Below are positions 47,309-60,225 of a DNA stretch of 64,000 bases, piece by piece. The notes below the pieces were generated by a model. That model had not been told where the DNA came from, did no database searches, and saw only the letters and a program-made list of their open reading frames with translations. Position 1 is the stretch's first letter. Each line of letters begins with the position of its first letter. Position numbers and translations under genes: made by a program. Source of the stretch: Diadema setosum (lineage: Eukaryota > Echinodermata > Echinoidea > Diadematoida > Diadematidae). The DNA lies in NCBI RefSeq assembly GCF_964275005.1, contig NC_092692.1, positions 13,006,764 to 13,070,763 on the forward strand. Direction: 5' to 3'.

Positions 47309-47716
47309 CTGTAGAGTTTCAGAAGTAAAAAGAGCAGACGCAGCGGGTTTCATAAAACATGTTGTGCGTAAACCTACTACATTCCCGAATCTTATTGTGT
47401 ATGTTTAATCGCTCGACCCTCGCAACTATTTTGTTTTCAATCTTCGACTGTCTCCTTTCCTCCTGCGAGATGCACGTATAATCCCGTTTCATCACTTTTG
47501 TAAGGCATCCTTTTCCTGTTAATGGAAAGAGGAGAATTCCTGGCAGATCTCCGGAGAGAATTCTGCCGATTTTGATATTCGAATCATCAATGTTCAGGTT
47601 CTATATTCGCAGCAGGAAGATGTGACTAACAATGCCAAAGATTGATTTACTACAATATCGTGCATCAAGGTTTAATCCAAATGATAGTACATGTGCATGT
47701 AAATGCAGTATCGCGT

Positions 47717-47784
<68 letters not shown>

Positions 47785-50700
47785 CCACATAAATCGTAGA
47801 AAAGTGGGTCACCAAAATCATTCAACCAGCAGACTACCACTGCATACGAAACAGGAATAAATAACCTGTATGTGGTTTACGCTGTAGATGGTGGAAGTTT
47901 ATATGGACACAAAGGAAGGGACATAATTAATTAGGAGAGCAATTAAGCGACAGGAAAAAATATTATAAAGTCAAGTACTGGGGATACATGAGAGCAACAC
48001 CTTCTCCACAAGGCGGAATTAAAAGAAACCACGGACACATGAAAGCGGGAGAACGATATAAGAAACACGATATGGCATTCGTGAGGTATAGTGCAACATG
48101 AAGGCAATGATTAAGCACTATGAGACGATCAAAGAAACGACGACCTCACGAGGCAGGACAGAACGAAAAGGAATACAGGATAGGTATAATGAGACAAAAG
48201 TACACGATACGGGGACAGACACGAACTTACGAGGAACGACAACATCCGGGAAACGTGCACTCAACAGGCGGGAAAAAACAAACACGATTAGTAACATAAC
48301 TCGCACGGCGAGAAAAAGTGACAAGAAGAAAGACTCCTGCAACGGCACAAAACATGAGAGAAATACGTGTTTGCAATTTTAGAGGACCGGACAATTTAAG
48401 AAAGAACAAGCACGGACGACTTATAGGTGGGACGAAGTATCTGCCTTGGGTTTGTTTTCACTCGAAGCCATTATAGTGGCCCTCGTTTGTATCGCATAAT
48501 AAATTATTTAGGGGGTATAGGGGGTTCCCCTCGGGAAAACTACTTTAATTCCACAGGTGTTTGTCATTGAAGGCAGAGACAGCCAAATGAAATACAATAA
48601 TGTTCATCATAACTTCTGGCCAGTAATAAAACTGTTATCTGTTTATATTCGTTTATATCAACATATTTTTTTTTCTTTATCATACAAACCTTTTGAAATA
48701 TTTCATCACTTATTACATTTTGGGAGGGAAAATAATGATTGCACTGTAAAGTGCATTCTAATGACCCAATGGGTCACATGTAATGTAGCGATTTGTAGCG
48801 CGTCACACATCGTTTATTCATGAGACATCCATCTGTAGTATGTGCAACATGACACATTCACACATAGGACTTGCATTTCATACGCAACACACACACACAC
48901 ACACACAGACACACACACACACATACATACACACATACATACATACATACATACACATACGCGTACGTCTGCATACCACGTAATATGATCGCTACACGAC
49001 CATGTATGAACATGGATTGAAAGAACAACAAAACAAAAAAAAAATAAAAATTAGTTGACCAGAAATGACAGATTTTTCGTACGTGTCACGTCCCTTATTC
49101 TACAAAAAAAAAAAGGAGAAAAAGATAATTTTCAAACAAAGATTTTGCAGCTTGGGGTTACTATCGAGATTCGTACGCAGTCTGGTTTGTGCGATATCTA
49201 TGTGGTTCATTAGTTTATTACTTATCGATTTTTTTTTTTTTTGTACTGGTGTAATTTTAGTTGGTCAAGACAAACATATCCGTTCTCCGTGTAAAATTAT
49301 ATGCCTATGAACTCGGGAACCTACAGTTTTACAAGCTTTAAAGCTTTCATGTAGGCCCCATCATATTTCTTATGCTTACTAGCGACATTTTCACACGATA
49401 TGACCATGTACATTTGTGTCAAGTATATATTTTTTTCTTTTTCTTCTACAATCAAAAGACATGATTGTATATATTTTGTATTCTTGTTTTGTTGTCAATA
49501 ATTTTGTAATCTTATCATTGAGAAAATGGAAATCTGAAACAAAATTTGAACTGAATTTGAACTATCCTCTTATCTGCCGTTTGAAAAATCGTGTACAGAA
49601 TCTAATGAGATGCATACAATATGCACCAAAAAAGACGAGGTATGCGTGGCGTGCCCCTTACTTTGCTGTCGTATACGCACCAAGAGACAAGGACGACCGT
49701 CATGCTTGGGAGGGCTAAGCGAACCCCCAAACGTGGCGATTAAAGGCAATAATCTACCCAAATTCTCATCAAAATATTCCACCGATTTTTGCCTCAATTC
49801 TGTATGAAATAGCCTTGTAAATTCTATAACAAATTGAGTATACCGTGTGAGTGTAACTGGTACGGTTTTGTTTGACAATAACAAAATTTCTACATAATTA
49901 TTGTCGTGTTTGAAATGACTAGAAAACACTTACATTGTGACGAATTAAAACCTAATTATATTTTGATTTTATCATTGCATTTGATCACTTTCATATCATG
50001 AGACAAGCTCACACTTGTTTCGTTTAAGCTACGAGTTTGAAAGTGTCTTTTGTGATGGCATGATTTATGACAAACGGTATCTCAATAACAGGCATACATT
50101 CAGTAATTACATCACCTTATGTGCAAGTATCTTGAACGGTTTTTTTTTTTCCATTAATAAATCATCAGCCATTATTTCTTTAAATCGATGAAAATAATAA
50201 AATCAGATGGGAGCATAGCAGTGCACGTGTTATGAGGCGTTACGCAATACCTACGTACGCATCACAATATATCACGTCAAGATCACTGTTTTCATTTTTA
50301 TTTTTTCAAATTTGAATTTTTGTTATTATCATTGGCATCATACTACATGCATTTCTACTACCTGTCCTGCCTCTACTATTTTATCATCGGCACTACTTCT
50401 CATGATAGTGATATTATGACTTTAACTGTTATTTCTGATATCGCTGTTTTGCTTATTGTTGTATTGTTATTATTAGTATAACTATTATTATTGTTATTGT
50501 TGTTATTATTATCATTATTATTATTAATATTATTATTATTGTTGTTATCATTATCATTATTGTCATCATTATCATTATCATTATTATTATCATAATTACT
50601 ATTATTATCCCAATCGTTATCTTTATCACTCTCATCAGCGTCAACCTGTTTTGCCAACGGCCATGGTGCAACGAGAACCTATAAGGTATATAGTGCATAT

Positions 50701-53700
50701 TATTATCTCTTTGCATGCGATCCCTAATGAGCAGTTGTCACTTTGAATTATTATTTCCATAAAGCTATGTACACCTGTATTCATGGCCTGGTAGCACCTG
50801 AGGGACACGAACAGAGTGTGTTCGTAAGGTGGAATTGACGGTGTCGCGCTGGTTATGCGGAAGAACTTCACTGAAGTGTGGAGTGCTTTAAAGGGCAATT
50901 GCGGACCAGTCAAAAGTGAATTTGGAAGGGAGAAGTTCTAAAAAAGTTTATAAGCACAATAGTCCAATTGTGAAAATTTGATGAAACCGGGGTAAAAATC
51001 AAGAAAGTTATAAAGTTGTTAAGTTTCGGCGATTTTTGCCAAACAGTTCTCGAACAGCTCATGAATGAGCAAGCTGCTGATGTCATCATTTCACAATATA
51101 CTGCTGAATAATTCAAAAGTAATGAACAGTCAGAGATGTTATTATTATTGAGACTGGAGCATAATTGTACTCGAACAAAAATAAAAAAGGCCGACCTTAA
51201 AATCCTATGAGTTTTCCAAAAATTATATATGGCAAGATGTTAGCGATGACATCATCAACTCACTCATTTGCATATTCATATTAGATTTTCAAAAATTGTT
51301 TTGTGAAAATTAACGAAAGTTCATAATTTCATAACTTCCTAATTTCTTTCCAATTTCGGTCAAATTTTCACTAATGTGTTGGTAAGATTTTACTCGTTCT
51401 TTTCAGGTTAACTCTAGTCTGGAGTTGCCCTTTAAAGCGCAATGGTCCTCCATATGTACAAATTGGCTTCAGTGAAGGGACTGAAAAATCATCCATAGAG
51501 AACGGTAGAAATTTTACTTGTCTCTAGATCAGCGGGAGGCCATTACATCATAACCTGATCCAATTTGAATATTTAGTTCTGACTTGTAGATCTATATCCG
51601 TGAACGCGTGTAAAATCAACATGATTTTACGCAGCTTTCGCCTTATCCATCACCAGTTTTATCCAAACTTGTGTCATTTTCTTTAAGTAGAGTATTATTC
51701 TTATGTTCATTTGAAGTCCAATTGAAGGTAGAGATGAGTTTTATAGTAAGCAGTCTGTTTTATAGTAAGCAGTCTGTTACCTGGGGCCATCTTCCTCGTC
51801 AAGCTTAGCTTATGATGATGGTCCCCTGCATTTCATTCTTATCATTTCCTATTGCTTCCTTTCATATATGATATTCGTTCTTGAAAAAAAAAATGTATGT
51901 AAGATCCAAACGTTACGAATATTAGCTGTGTAAATGACTATGTAAGTATTTTGTTGATTTGTGGATTTGTATTGATTTTGAAATGCAGAAATAACTAGAA
52001 ATGTCGCTATGGCGACTGATGCCTCCGCCATAGTGCATCATTCTCCCAATAGGTGTACAGTACAATGTCTTCACAATGTGTGATGACAGTTTCACATAAC
52101 TGGCAGAAATATCTTGAATGTTCACTTTCCACGAACTGGGTTTGCTATAATTGTCTATTAACAGTGCAGGTACGCATATTTGGGGAATTGAAAATTTTTA
52201 CTTGACTTCTGACCGATCTTTTTATAAGTTTATACATTGAGTATAATTTTCAAGGTATGAAGAAAGAGTGTAATTACAGTACAAAATATATCTTTTTTTT
52301 TCATTTAAACCTGACCTTTGACCCTTAACGTTTGACCTTTGACCTTCTGGCTGAAAATTTCCAAGAGAATCTCCATTAAGTAATACATGTACATATATCA
52401 AATTTTAAAACTAATAATGCAATCATTGCATATACTAGTATATGAGGAAAATAGTAACATTTTGAGGAGTTGACCTTGACCTTTGACCCCCTGACTATTG
52501 ACCCATGACCCCTAAATTCCCTATATAATCCCTGCCAGTCAGTACATGCATATGTACCAAGTTACATGAAGATACATTGAACTATTTGCGAGAAAAGTGA
52601 TATTGCAACATTTTCACCTAACCTTTGACCTTTGACCTTATGACATGAAACTCTCTCTGGATAATCTTTACGCAGTAGTACATGTCTACACAAAGTTTCA
52701 AGAAAATAACCGCGGGCATTGCACAGATATGGGGGAAATAGCAACATTTTTTGCATTTGACCTTGACCTTTTGACCTTTGACCTCTTGCCAATGTCACTA
52801 AAATCTACTCAACTAATTGTCCCATCATACATCATCCTTGGACCAAGTTTGGTGAAAGCTGCTTCATCCAGTTTTGAGTTATCATGTAAACAGATAGATT
52901 TTAGGATTTGACCTTGATCTTTGACCTTTGACCTCTGTCCGATTTCACTGAAAAACTAATCAAGTAATTGTCCCATCATACATCATCCTCCAAGAAAGTT
53001 TGGTGAAATTTGCTCCATCTAGTCTTGAGTTATCGCGTAAACGGATACAATTTCATGATTTGACCTTGACCTTTGACCTTTGACCTTTAGCCGATTTCAC
53101 CCAAAATCTAATCAAATCATTGCCCCATCATACTTCATACTTGGACCAAGTTTGGTAAAATTCCAGTAAATATTACTCAAGTTATCGCGTAAACGAAAGC
53201 GGACGGACGTACGTTAGGGACGTACGGACGTACAGACGTACGGACGTACGGACGGACGGACGGACGGACAACCCGAAAACATAATGCCTCCGGCACCACT
53301 ACGTGGCGGAGGCATAAAAACTGAACTGAACTGAACTGAACTGAAGTCTCGTGAATATTGAATGAATATTGAATATCTTAAAAATTTAGAAGATAACAAG
53401 AAATTGTATACGGAGACGAAGTTATTATTAATTTTAGACTGTATTGAAATCCATGTCATTGGAATTGTTCTGGCAAAATTCAAAAGAAGACTAGACAGAG
53501 ATGACAGAATGTGAAACATATTCTTGAGATGTCACACAAAGGAGTGTTTACCAGGAATGATGTGTAAGCTGTGATGGACCTGTCTAGCGAGCTGATCCCC
53601 ACGAAGTTCTTGTTCCATCGCGCGCCTCTCCTGGCCCGTTCGTAGTACTCGAGGAGCCGGTCCTGCGCGCTGAGCCCGTCGTCCTCATCCTCGCCTCCCT

Positions 53701-53893
53701 CCTGGTCGATCCCTTCTTGGCCGGCCACCATCGGGGAAGGCTCGAACATGTTCTCCAGCTCATCCTCGGTCATGAGATTGGCCAAGTCGCCGTCGTTCTG
53801 AAAGTCTTCCTCGTCGTCGGCGAACGGGTAGCCGGACGCCAGGGCGAGAAGGGCGAGGCTGAGGCACAAGAGAAGGGTGGAGCTGGGCGCCAT
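47159..53893 (-). CDS. Secreted cysteine-rich peptide precursor, CART-type candidate (two exons)
   Basis: Joining 53893-53552 to 47308-47159 in phase 0 gives 163 residues. Residues 1-20 are a signal peptide (MAPSSTLLLCLSLALLALAS). Residues 24-80 are a strongly acidic propeptide. RARR at 86-89 is a furin/dibasic-type cleavage site, releasing a basic peptide of about 74 residues. That peptide has six cysteines spaced C-x5-C-x9-C-x-C-x5-C-x10-C. The C-x5-C, C-x-C and C-x5-C spacings match CART neuropeptides (vertebrate C-x5-C-x11-C-x-C-x5-C-x6-C); the other two loops differ. The two exons lie 6.2 kb apart and a small internal exon could have been missed. A secreted hormone-like product is well supported. 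CART homology is an inference from cysteine spacing; another six-cysteine family remains possible. Confidence 0.6.
47718..47782. repeat. (AC)n microsatellite
   Basis: About 64 bp of AC, within the long intron of the peptide gene. Confidence 0.98.
47990..48440. other. T-poor, strand-asymmetric tract
   Basis: The plus strand is rich in A, G and C and strikingly short of T over about 450 bp (ACGA-, GGAA- and CACG-rich words). No clear period could be fixed by eye. The open frames on both strands here follow from this composition and show no domain. Confidence 0.55.
48888..48962. repeat. (AC)n / (ATAC)n microsatellite
   Basis: AC dinucleotides followed by ACAT tetramers, in the peptide gene intron. 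Confidence 0.95.
50460..50625. repeat. (TTA)n / (ATC)n compound microsatellite
   Basis: Interrupted TTA, GTT and ATC triplets. Asn- or Ile-rich frames here are artefacts. Confidence 0.95.
50888..51435. mobile_element. TTAA-flanked MITE, family B
   Basis: Begins TTAAAGGGCAATTGCGGACC and its reverse complement begins TTAAAGGGCAACTCCAGACT. The interior carries TGATGTCATCA-type words shared with 32115-32712. Non-coding; lies in the intron of the peptide gene. Confidence 0.85.
52019..53318. mobile_element. DR1-rich repeat element, copy 2 (GCCTCCGCCA termini)
   Basis: Starts ATGCCTCCGCCATAGTG and ends in its inverted counterpart (CACTACGTGGCGGAGGCAT), giving short terminal inverted repeats. TGACCTTTGACCT occurs at 52333, 52626, 52772, 52922, 53067 and 53074 as part of longer GACCTTGACCTTTGACC strings, one per internal unit of about 150-290 bp. 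Near the right end is a (GGACGGACGTAC)n tract. It is a whole-looking, non-coding element in the intron of the peptide gene. Confidence 0.8.
53321..53345. repeat. (ACTGA)n short tandem repeat
   Basis: Five pentamers immediately beyond the DR1-rich element. Confidence 0.9.
53552..53893 (-). CDS. Peptide precursor exon 1 (signal peptide, acidic pro-region, RARR site)
   Basis: ATG at 53893-53891 opens a textbook signal peptide followed by YPFADDEEDFQND and a Glu/Asp-rich stretch, then YYERARR and GARWNKNFVGISSLDRSITA. The GC-rich coding composition contrasts with the AT-rich flanks. The chosen donor is TTCCTG|GTAAAC at 53552/53551. An upstream alternative CAG|GTCCAT fits the donor consensus less well. 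Confidence 0.75.
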
Positions 53894-54408
53894 TTCTGTT
53901 CGTATCCTGCCTAGTGGCGAGTTGGAATGCTGGCTGAGTGGTACTCCCGTTGACTTTGACGAATCTCCCGGATGACAAGCACTTTCGTGGTCTTGGATCA
54001 ACCTAGATATTTCCCTGAGATCAGGATGATTGGGCCAGAAGAGAAAAAAATTAAGGAAATATATTTGATTTTTTTTAAACAAAAAAGAGTAGAAGAAGTG
54101 GAAAATAATTTTAAAAAATTATGAGAATAGGATACGACACATGAAAGCACGTATGAACTATCACACATATCCCCCAGTTGAAAGCAGTAACCCCATGATT
54201 TTAAAACCCTTCCCATAATCATAGAAAGTGCTACTAAAACAATATAACAATCCCTCATATCTGGGGTAGCCGATTCTATGTCTATACAACTCTGCTCTTC
54301 CCCAGAGGATCCTGTGCCAGTATCAGTATTCCAAGATCGCAGGGTACCAATTTCATAGACATGGGTGTGGGGAATATAGCAGGCAAACATCTTGCCCGGA
54401 TATCTTGG

Positions 54409-54475
54409 CCAAAAGAACCTTGTTTCATAATTCGGATTAACGAACCTTCGGACTAACGAACGTCACCAGCTAAGG
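54409..54475. repeat. TTCGGA/TAACGAA repeat fragment
   Basis: TTCGGATTAACGAACCTTCGGACTAACGAAC (given here in parts: TTCGGATTAACGAACC and TTCGGACTAACGAAC) shows two tandem units of about 15 bp related to the words at 27395-27640. Confidence 0.6.
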
Positions 54476-55875
54476 ACCGGGGAGGATGCGAACACAAACA
54501 TGAGAAAGGAACGATTTTTGTGTAGAAGTATTGATCCTTATCGACTGTGTATACTACAGTGTTCCGACGTGATACGGTACAATGTAAAAATACTACATGT
54601 ATTATAAGGCATAACAAATGACTCCATGCAAGAACAGCAGACTTGTGAATGGACCATCACAATGTTGTTTCCTTTGAATGAATATCTATTTTGATTTGTT
54701 TATGCAAAATGTATGATTGTTTCTTATTTGGCAAATAAACATGACTGCGTTCTCATAATTCTTGTACTTCTCCAAATTCTTTGACAGCCTAAGAGCGGTC
54801 GGTCACTTGGTGATTTAAAAAGTACTTTTAATTCTCCTTATTACGTGATTGTTAATGAATTGTCTCTCATTGATCTAACAGATGGATTTTCTTACAGTCT
54901 AATCGTGTCTTTCGTCATCTTAAGTTATACGAAAGTTCCCCCCCCCCCCCATTATATAAGCCTATCCCCGCTCACTTGATGTTAATCTATTCTAGGAACA
55001 TCTCTTACAATACCTTATGCTCCATCAAGATTTCAAAAATGTTACATGAACTTAATTATAGGTAAGCTTGCATCATTAGGAAGCTCAAAATAACGATTTA
55101 AGCGATCAGATTGCCCCGACCATTTAGAGCTTCAAGTATCACAGAGCATGTCGTTCTACGTAAATCACAAAATGGGAGTTCTTGTTCGTTTTCGCAGGGA
55201 TAAAACGTTCAGTTCTTTCAGAAATCTTGCTTCATCCTTCCAAATTAGCTACCCACTCCAATGGGCTTAGCGACCACTTTGAGATCAGCGAATGCAAATT
55301 GCTTTTGACCAACGCAAAGCTCCTAATGACAAACGACATCCTTGTCGCTTAAACCATTAATATTTTAGAGACAGCTTTGATGGGTCCCTTGCACTGTTAA
55401 TGTGCGTGGTATGATCACATGTATCCGCATTGATCGATAACCATGATTATTCAATAAATTGACCCAGAAAGAATACATCATTCTTTCTTATTCTTTCTTA
55501 TCATGACCAGTTCTCGTGAGCTTTCACATGACATTTGCTCTAGAGGACATTCGGTGAGTACGTCATTCATTCGTTCAGCGAACGACAATAAAAGGTCTGT
55601 TAAAAGGAACAAGAAGGTTACGACAACCATCACTAATACAAAGTTTCAAAAAAAGGGCTACGGTCGTTTTAGAAGTCCAAGCCGTAAATTCATGGGCGTA
55701 ACAACTTTATATGCTTGAATCTGTATATTGCTTAAAGAATATTTCTGGAGAGTTTTTGTTGACAAAATTGAAGTGCCGGAGAAAGCTGGAAAGTAAGCCT
55801 TGTACCATTAAACGATTGGTGGAGAGAGAGAAAAAACTAAATGAAGGCAGAGACATAGGTGGAGTTATTTAGGGT
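54476..55875. other. Intergenic, nothing recognised
   Basis: No supported exon. A C run at 54939-54950 is the only notable simple sequence. Confidence 0.5.
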
Positions 55876-56325
55876 GCACGTCACGAGCTCGACACCTACG
55901 AGCCATACAACCAATGAGTTATACAGCCCACGAGTCATAGAGCCCACGAGTCATACTGCCCACGAATCATACAGCCCACGAGTTATACAGCTTACGACTC
56001 ATACAGCCCACGAGATAGACACTAAGTGAACAAGGAGCAAGAGCTCTACATCAAGTAAAACAGGCCCATGAGCTGTACGGCCCGAGAGCTGGGCACTAGG
56101 CAAAAATTCCCATGAGCTCGACATTACATCAATTAAGCTCACGGGAGCAGTGCCAAGCTGGTAAACTTTTTTTTATTACTATAAATAGTATAGTGTCGAG
56201 ATCGTAGGCCTTATTTGCCTATAGTGTCTGGCTTGCTCGTGGACCTGTTTTACTCGGTGTCTAGCTCTTGGGCTGTACGGCTCGTGGACTGCCTGACTCT
56301 TGGGTGTATGAGTCGTAGACCGTTA
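55876..56325. mobile_element. Foldback element with CCACGAGTCATACAG units, copy 2
   Basis: About six 16-bp tandem units of ATACAGCCCACGAGTC type fill 55891-56015, and complementary units (GGGCTGTACGGCTCGTGGAC, GTATGAGTCGTAGAC) form the right arm. The arms meet near 56170. Related to 34137-34537. Confidence 0.8.
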
Positions 56326-59300
56326 TTCAACGTCTTCTTCACCAATTAATGATCAACTGGTAATCACTTGCTATAGTGTTGCAATACTTTGTAAAAACAC
56401 ATAGGGCCCTCTGCAAGTTACGGACTTAATCCCAATGTCAAAATTCCATTGCCATCGCGAAGGATAGTATTCGGTTGTGAGTAAATTTTAAGTAAGCCAT
56501 TTTTGCCAGATAGAGGATCAAAGAAACACTGAACGCCATTCAGTCTGACTCGTCTCGATGCCCACGAGGAAGCAAAAAAGGGGAGGGGTGATTCTGGTCT
56601 CTTGCTTTGCACGGCATTTTGTGAGTCATACATGCAGACGAACAGGTCCCATTATCAAAACGTATAAGTTGTGCCATCGGAAGAGCTGTGACGTCAGCTG
56701 AAAGAAGATAAACCTCTTTAAAGTGTTTGTAGGAGCACGATAACAGAGTCTGTCTGTGCAGGATGTGATCATGAATAGATATAAAATTCGGAAACCTCAT
56801 CGCGGAGGAACAACCGAACTTTTCCATTACCGTTTGCAACCTGTTCTCATGCAGGGGTCAAGAAAATTCCGGGCTAGTGGTTAAGAGAGAGTAAAGCCAC
56901 ATGAAAACAACAACAGCCGCAGCAGCAGGAGCAGCAAAAAATCATGCGCGTAGACCTGCGGAACCTACCAAAGTCAAGGCCATGTAATATGACAGCGGGG
57001 AAAAGCTTCTATAAGTGCACTTTTAGATTGTATCAGGGCGGGATTTTAGCTTTCGGAAACAACGCGCTGACAAAATACCGATACTTTCAATGAAAAAGGC
57101 ATCTGTCGATCGAAAGATGGGCGCATTGAGTGTTGGTGACACAGAGTGGAGTCGCTGAACCGGAAGTAGATTAGGCGTACTATGCACACAGAGGTCAATC
57201 GATCGGCGTCATCACTCTACACTGGCAGAGTGTTTTCTAATGTGATCCGATCTCGGTGTCTACCCCGACAGTAATTTATATTCAGCAGACTAAATTATGA
57301 GTGGATCCCTCGTCCAGTTTACATCGCGGCCTAAACGTTCGGGATATCAATTTCTCTGTTGCGTATGTGCCACATCTGTTCCTAAAATGCGTCAGATTTA
57401 ACTCTTTACGCGACACGCCGTTATATTATTGACATTCCCGCCGCGCAGTGACAGCCAAAATGAATTTTACATGTGATGAACCATTTACAAATAGTGGCAG
57501 GTAATGCATTCTCGACCATTTTTTTCTCACCATCTATACTTGCTTCGTCAGTTTATGTCCCACAACGGGTTTCCCCGAGTGACATGCAGGGAAGTGATAT
57601 TTCAATGACAAAGAAAGAACAAACAAACTACACATCCCCGGAACAGACACTCGCCTCGAATCTTGAATGTGATGAAATATTTCTGGTAGAACTGCCTTTG
57701 ATATTATGCACTTGCCTGTTATGCCTGTGGCAAGTAGCAATTTCGTCAACAATGCGTTTGTTGTTTGTTTGTTTGTTTGTTTGTTTGTTTGTTTGTATGT
57801 TGTTGTTGTTTTTTTTTTCCATCTCCACCCATAAATTAGATGGTGGGATTTAAAGAGCAATAAATGTTTTCCTGAGTGGCATACTGAGAATAAGAAAGAA
57901 AACAATTTTCGGAGGACTCAATCCCCAGGCATCACCGATACTTAAACCGCGACATCATTATCCCCACACGACAGTCGGATCAAACCGCGCCCAATGTCAC
58001 TAGGCCTGTAGATACTTCCCATAAATATCGTACGTCTACCAAAAGAACACTTTTTTCACCATCATTCACTGTGAACATGAAGATTACATTTCTATCCTGC
58101 TCCACCAATCACCAATCACAACCACTATTTATAAACCTACCACTAGACCGCCACATCATCATCATCATCATCATCATCATCACCATCACCACCATTGTCA
58201 TCCACCTTGATGCCTACTTCTTCACTTATCAAAATCAGCGCAATCACCACCGTCACCAATGCAAAAAAAAAAAAAAATCATCATCATCATCATCATCATC
58301 AGTGCTACAGTGGTCACTATCACTTCCGGTTACAAACGTGATACAGTGATGTACCACCACTTCATTATCAAATGCGGTTGCCACCAACAACGATCATCGC
58401 AATACCAAGCACCATGTACTCTTCAATCACTGTGACCTCCCACCATCACCAACATCAACATCCTCACCACCATAGACACCCCCCCCCCCCAGCAAACCAA
58501 AGAAAGACATCACCACCACAGCGAGGGCTACCAATAGTTTGGCAAACATTTTTGCATTCCTGTCCTGCAATCACAATTACTAACAATTATTGAGTACATG
58601 TACTATCCACGGGTCATGAAGGTCTGAACCTTACGTGACACCTTGTTTCTCACCTTATCATTCTATCTCTTCTTAATCTAGGCTTCAGTTTCTCTTGACT
58701 AGGGCTTTTGATTTAAAAAAACAACAACAACAACAACAACAACGATATTTTGTCCTCGTCACACATCATCATTTTATTTACGTCTATGACATAGCCCTTT
58801 CACTGATGTCATGATATTAATATTGATAAGTGCTGTCCCTGTGGAATCATAATGACTCCTTTTCTTTTCCTTTATCTTGATCTTCGTTTTCCATTTCTGT
58901 GTGTGTGTATGTTTCTTTTTAAGTAAAATCATTCAATGTTAGCAGTTAGGCACGATTTGGGAGAATGGTGGCTTCATGCAAAATATCAATTGATTGTGCT
59001 CTTAATTCTCCTTGAGGCTGACGTGAGAACATTTTTCTTACATTTCGTCACTAGCTCATGTCAAGAATTTAATGCGAAGCGGCAATGGTGCAAGGAAAAG
59101 AAGAAGAATACAAATCGACTCCAATTTTATTTGAGAAGGTGACAAAAAGACACGTGTTGGCTTGTCAAGGGACCATTGTTGAGACATGAGACGTGTAGTT
59201 GAATTTTAATTGCCAGCGCAGATGTTACTCTCTCGGATGAAATAATGATCTTCTGTAATGAAAATGAATGTATGAAAAGATTTTAAAAAAAGCATCTTTA

Positions 59301-60040
59301 CAAAAGTTCTTGCTCTTTATTCCGCAAAGTTCTGCTTTGATGGTGATGGTAGTTGTATCAACCAATTCCTGTCATAACTTGTCCTGTCGCTGGAACATGT
59401 TCCTGAATATCAAGCGATATTGCAAAGAAAAGGTCTTCATTATGAATCGTAATAAGATCGTGGAAGTACTAGTATTTCGTTGTTTGCTCTTTGGGAGATC
59501 GTGGCTGAAGGTTCCTCTTGTTTTAATGAAACGAGTGGGCATTTTATAACAGTTGCCGAGAAAAGAGAAAGTTCGTCTCCAGAAACGAGCCTTCTTGGTC
59601 ATGCGACCTTTGTTTTGTTTCGTTAATGTCGTTTGATTAGTAGGAGATTATTTTTATTTGACTTGTTCTAAAAGACGTGAAGAATTTCTCGAGTGCTATC
59701 ATTAGATTCAACATTTGTTATTTCATGTCTCCATATACGGCATCACACTGACTGATTTTCTGTCATTCAAAAGACCTTTTTATAGGGGGATGAATTGTTT
59801 CATAATTTCTGTCGAATGTGCTTTGTATATTTCACTCTTTTGAAGCTCCACAATGTTTGATTTGCAGATTTACATTTTTTGTTTCATCGACATGCAAGAT
59901 GTCATACGAAGGAGTGATGATAAGGAAGTTCTTGAAGATTTATGAAGAATTTATCAGAAGAATGTAAAAATCAACCAGCCAAGGAAGTGTCTAATTGGTC
60001 ACATCGTGTGCCTCATTTCGTCGCTTCAGGCATAAATCAC
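56326..60040. other. Intergenic, with microsatellites
   Basis: No exon supported. Simple repeats: (GTTT)n at 57763-57796, (ATC)n at 58155-58190 and 58277-58302, (AAC)n at 58722-58743. A unique block at about 57040-57460 is compositionally distinct and contains GAACCGGAAGTAG, an ETS-type site, near 57159. Confidence 0.5.
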
Positions 60041-60044
60041 ATGA

Positions 60045-60053
60045 ACCGGAAGC
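60045..60053 (+). promoter_or_regulatory. ETS-type site upstream of the small two-exon gene
   Basis: ACCGGAAGC lies about 180 bp upstream of the proposed start codon. ETS sites are common in TATA-less promoters. Suggestive only. Confidence 0.3.
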
Positions 60054-60225
60054 GAATGTTCTGTTTGTGGTCATTACGTGTTGTATAACAATGCGCTCCG
60101 GTAAGTGCGCCAGTGGTGAAAAACTCTTATCTGAACTCCAATGATAGCCACTGATAGCACGCGGAGTTTACTAACCATGCAAAGATACTGTGTTGTAGCT
60201 CCATGGTTCATGCGCGGCTTCATAC

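Noticed and set aside
48098-48382. Charged 94-residue frame, and its antisense frame
   Set aside because: Both arise from the T-poor compositional tract; no domain, start context or splice evidence.
49570-49929. 119-codon minus-strand frame within the peptide-gene intron
   Set aside because: No splice sites in compatible phase with the peptide exons and no recognisable domain.
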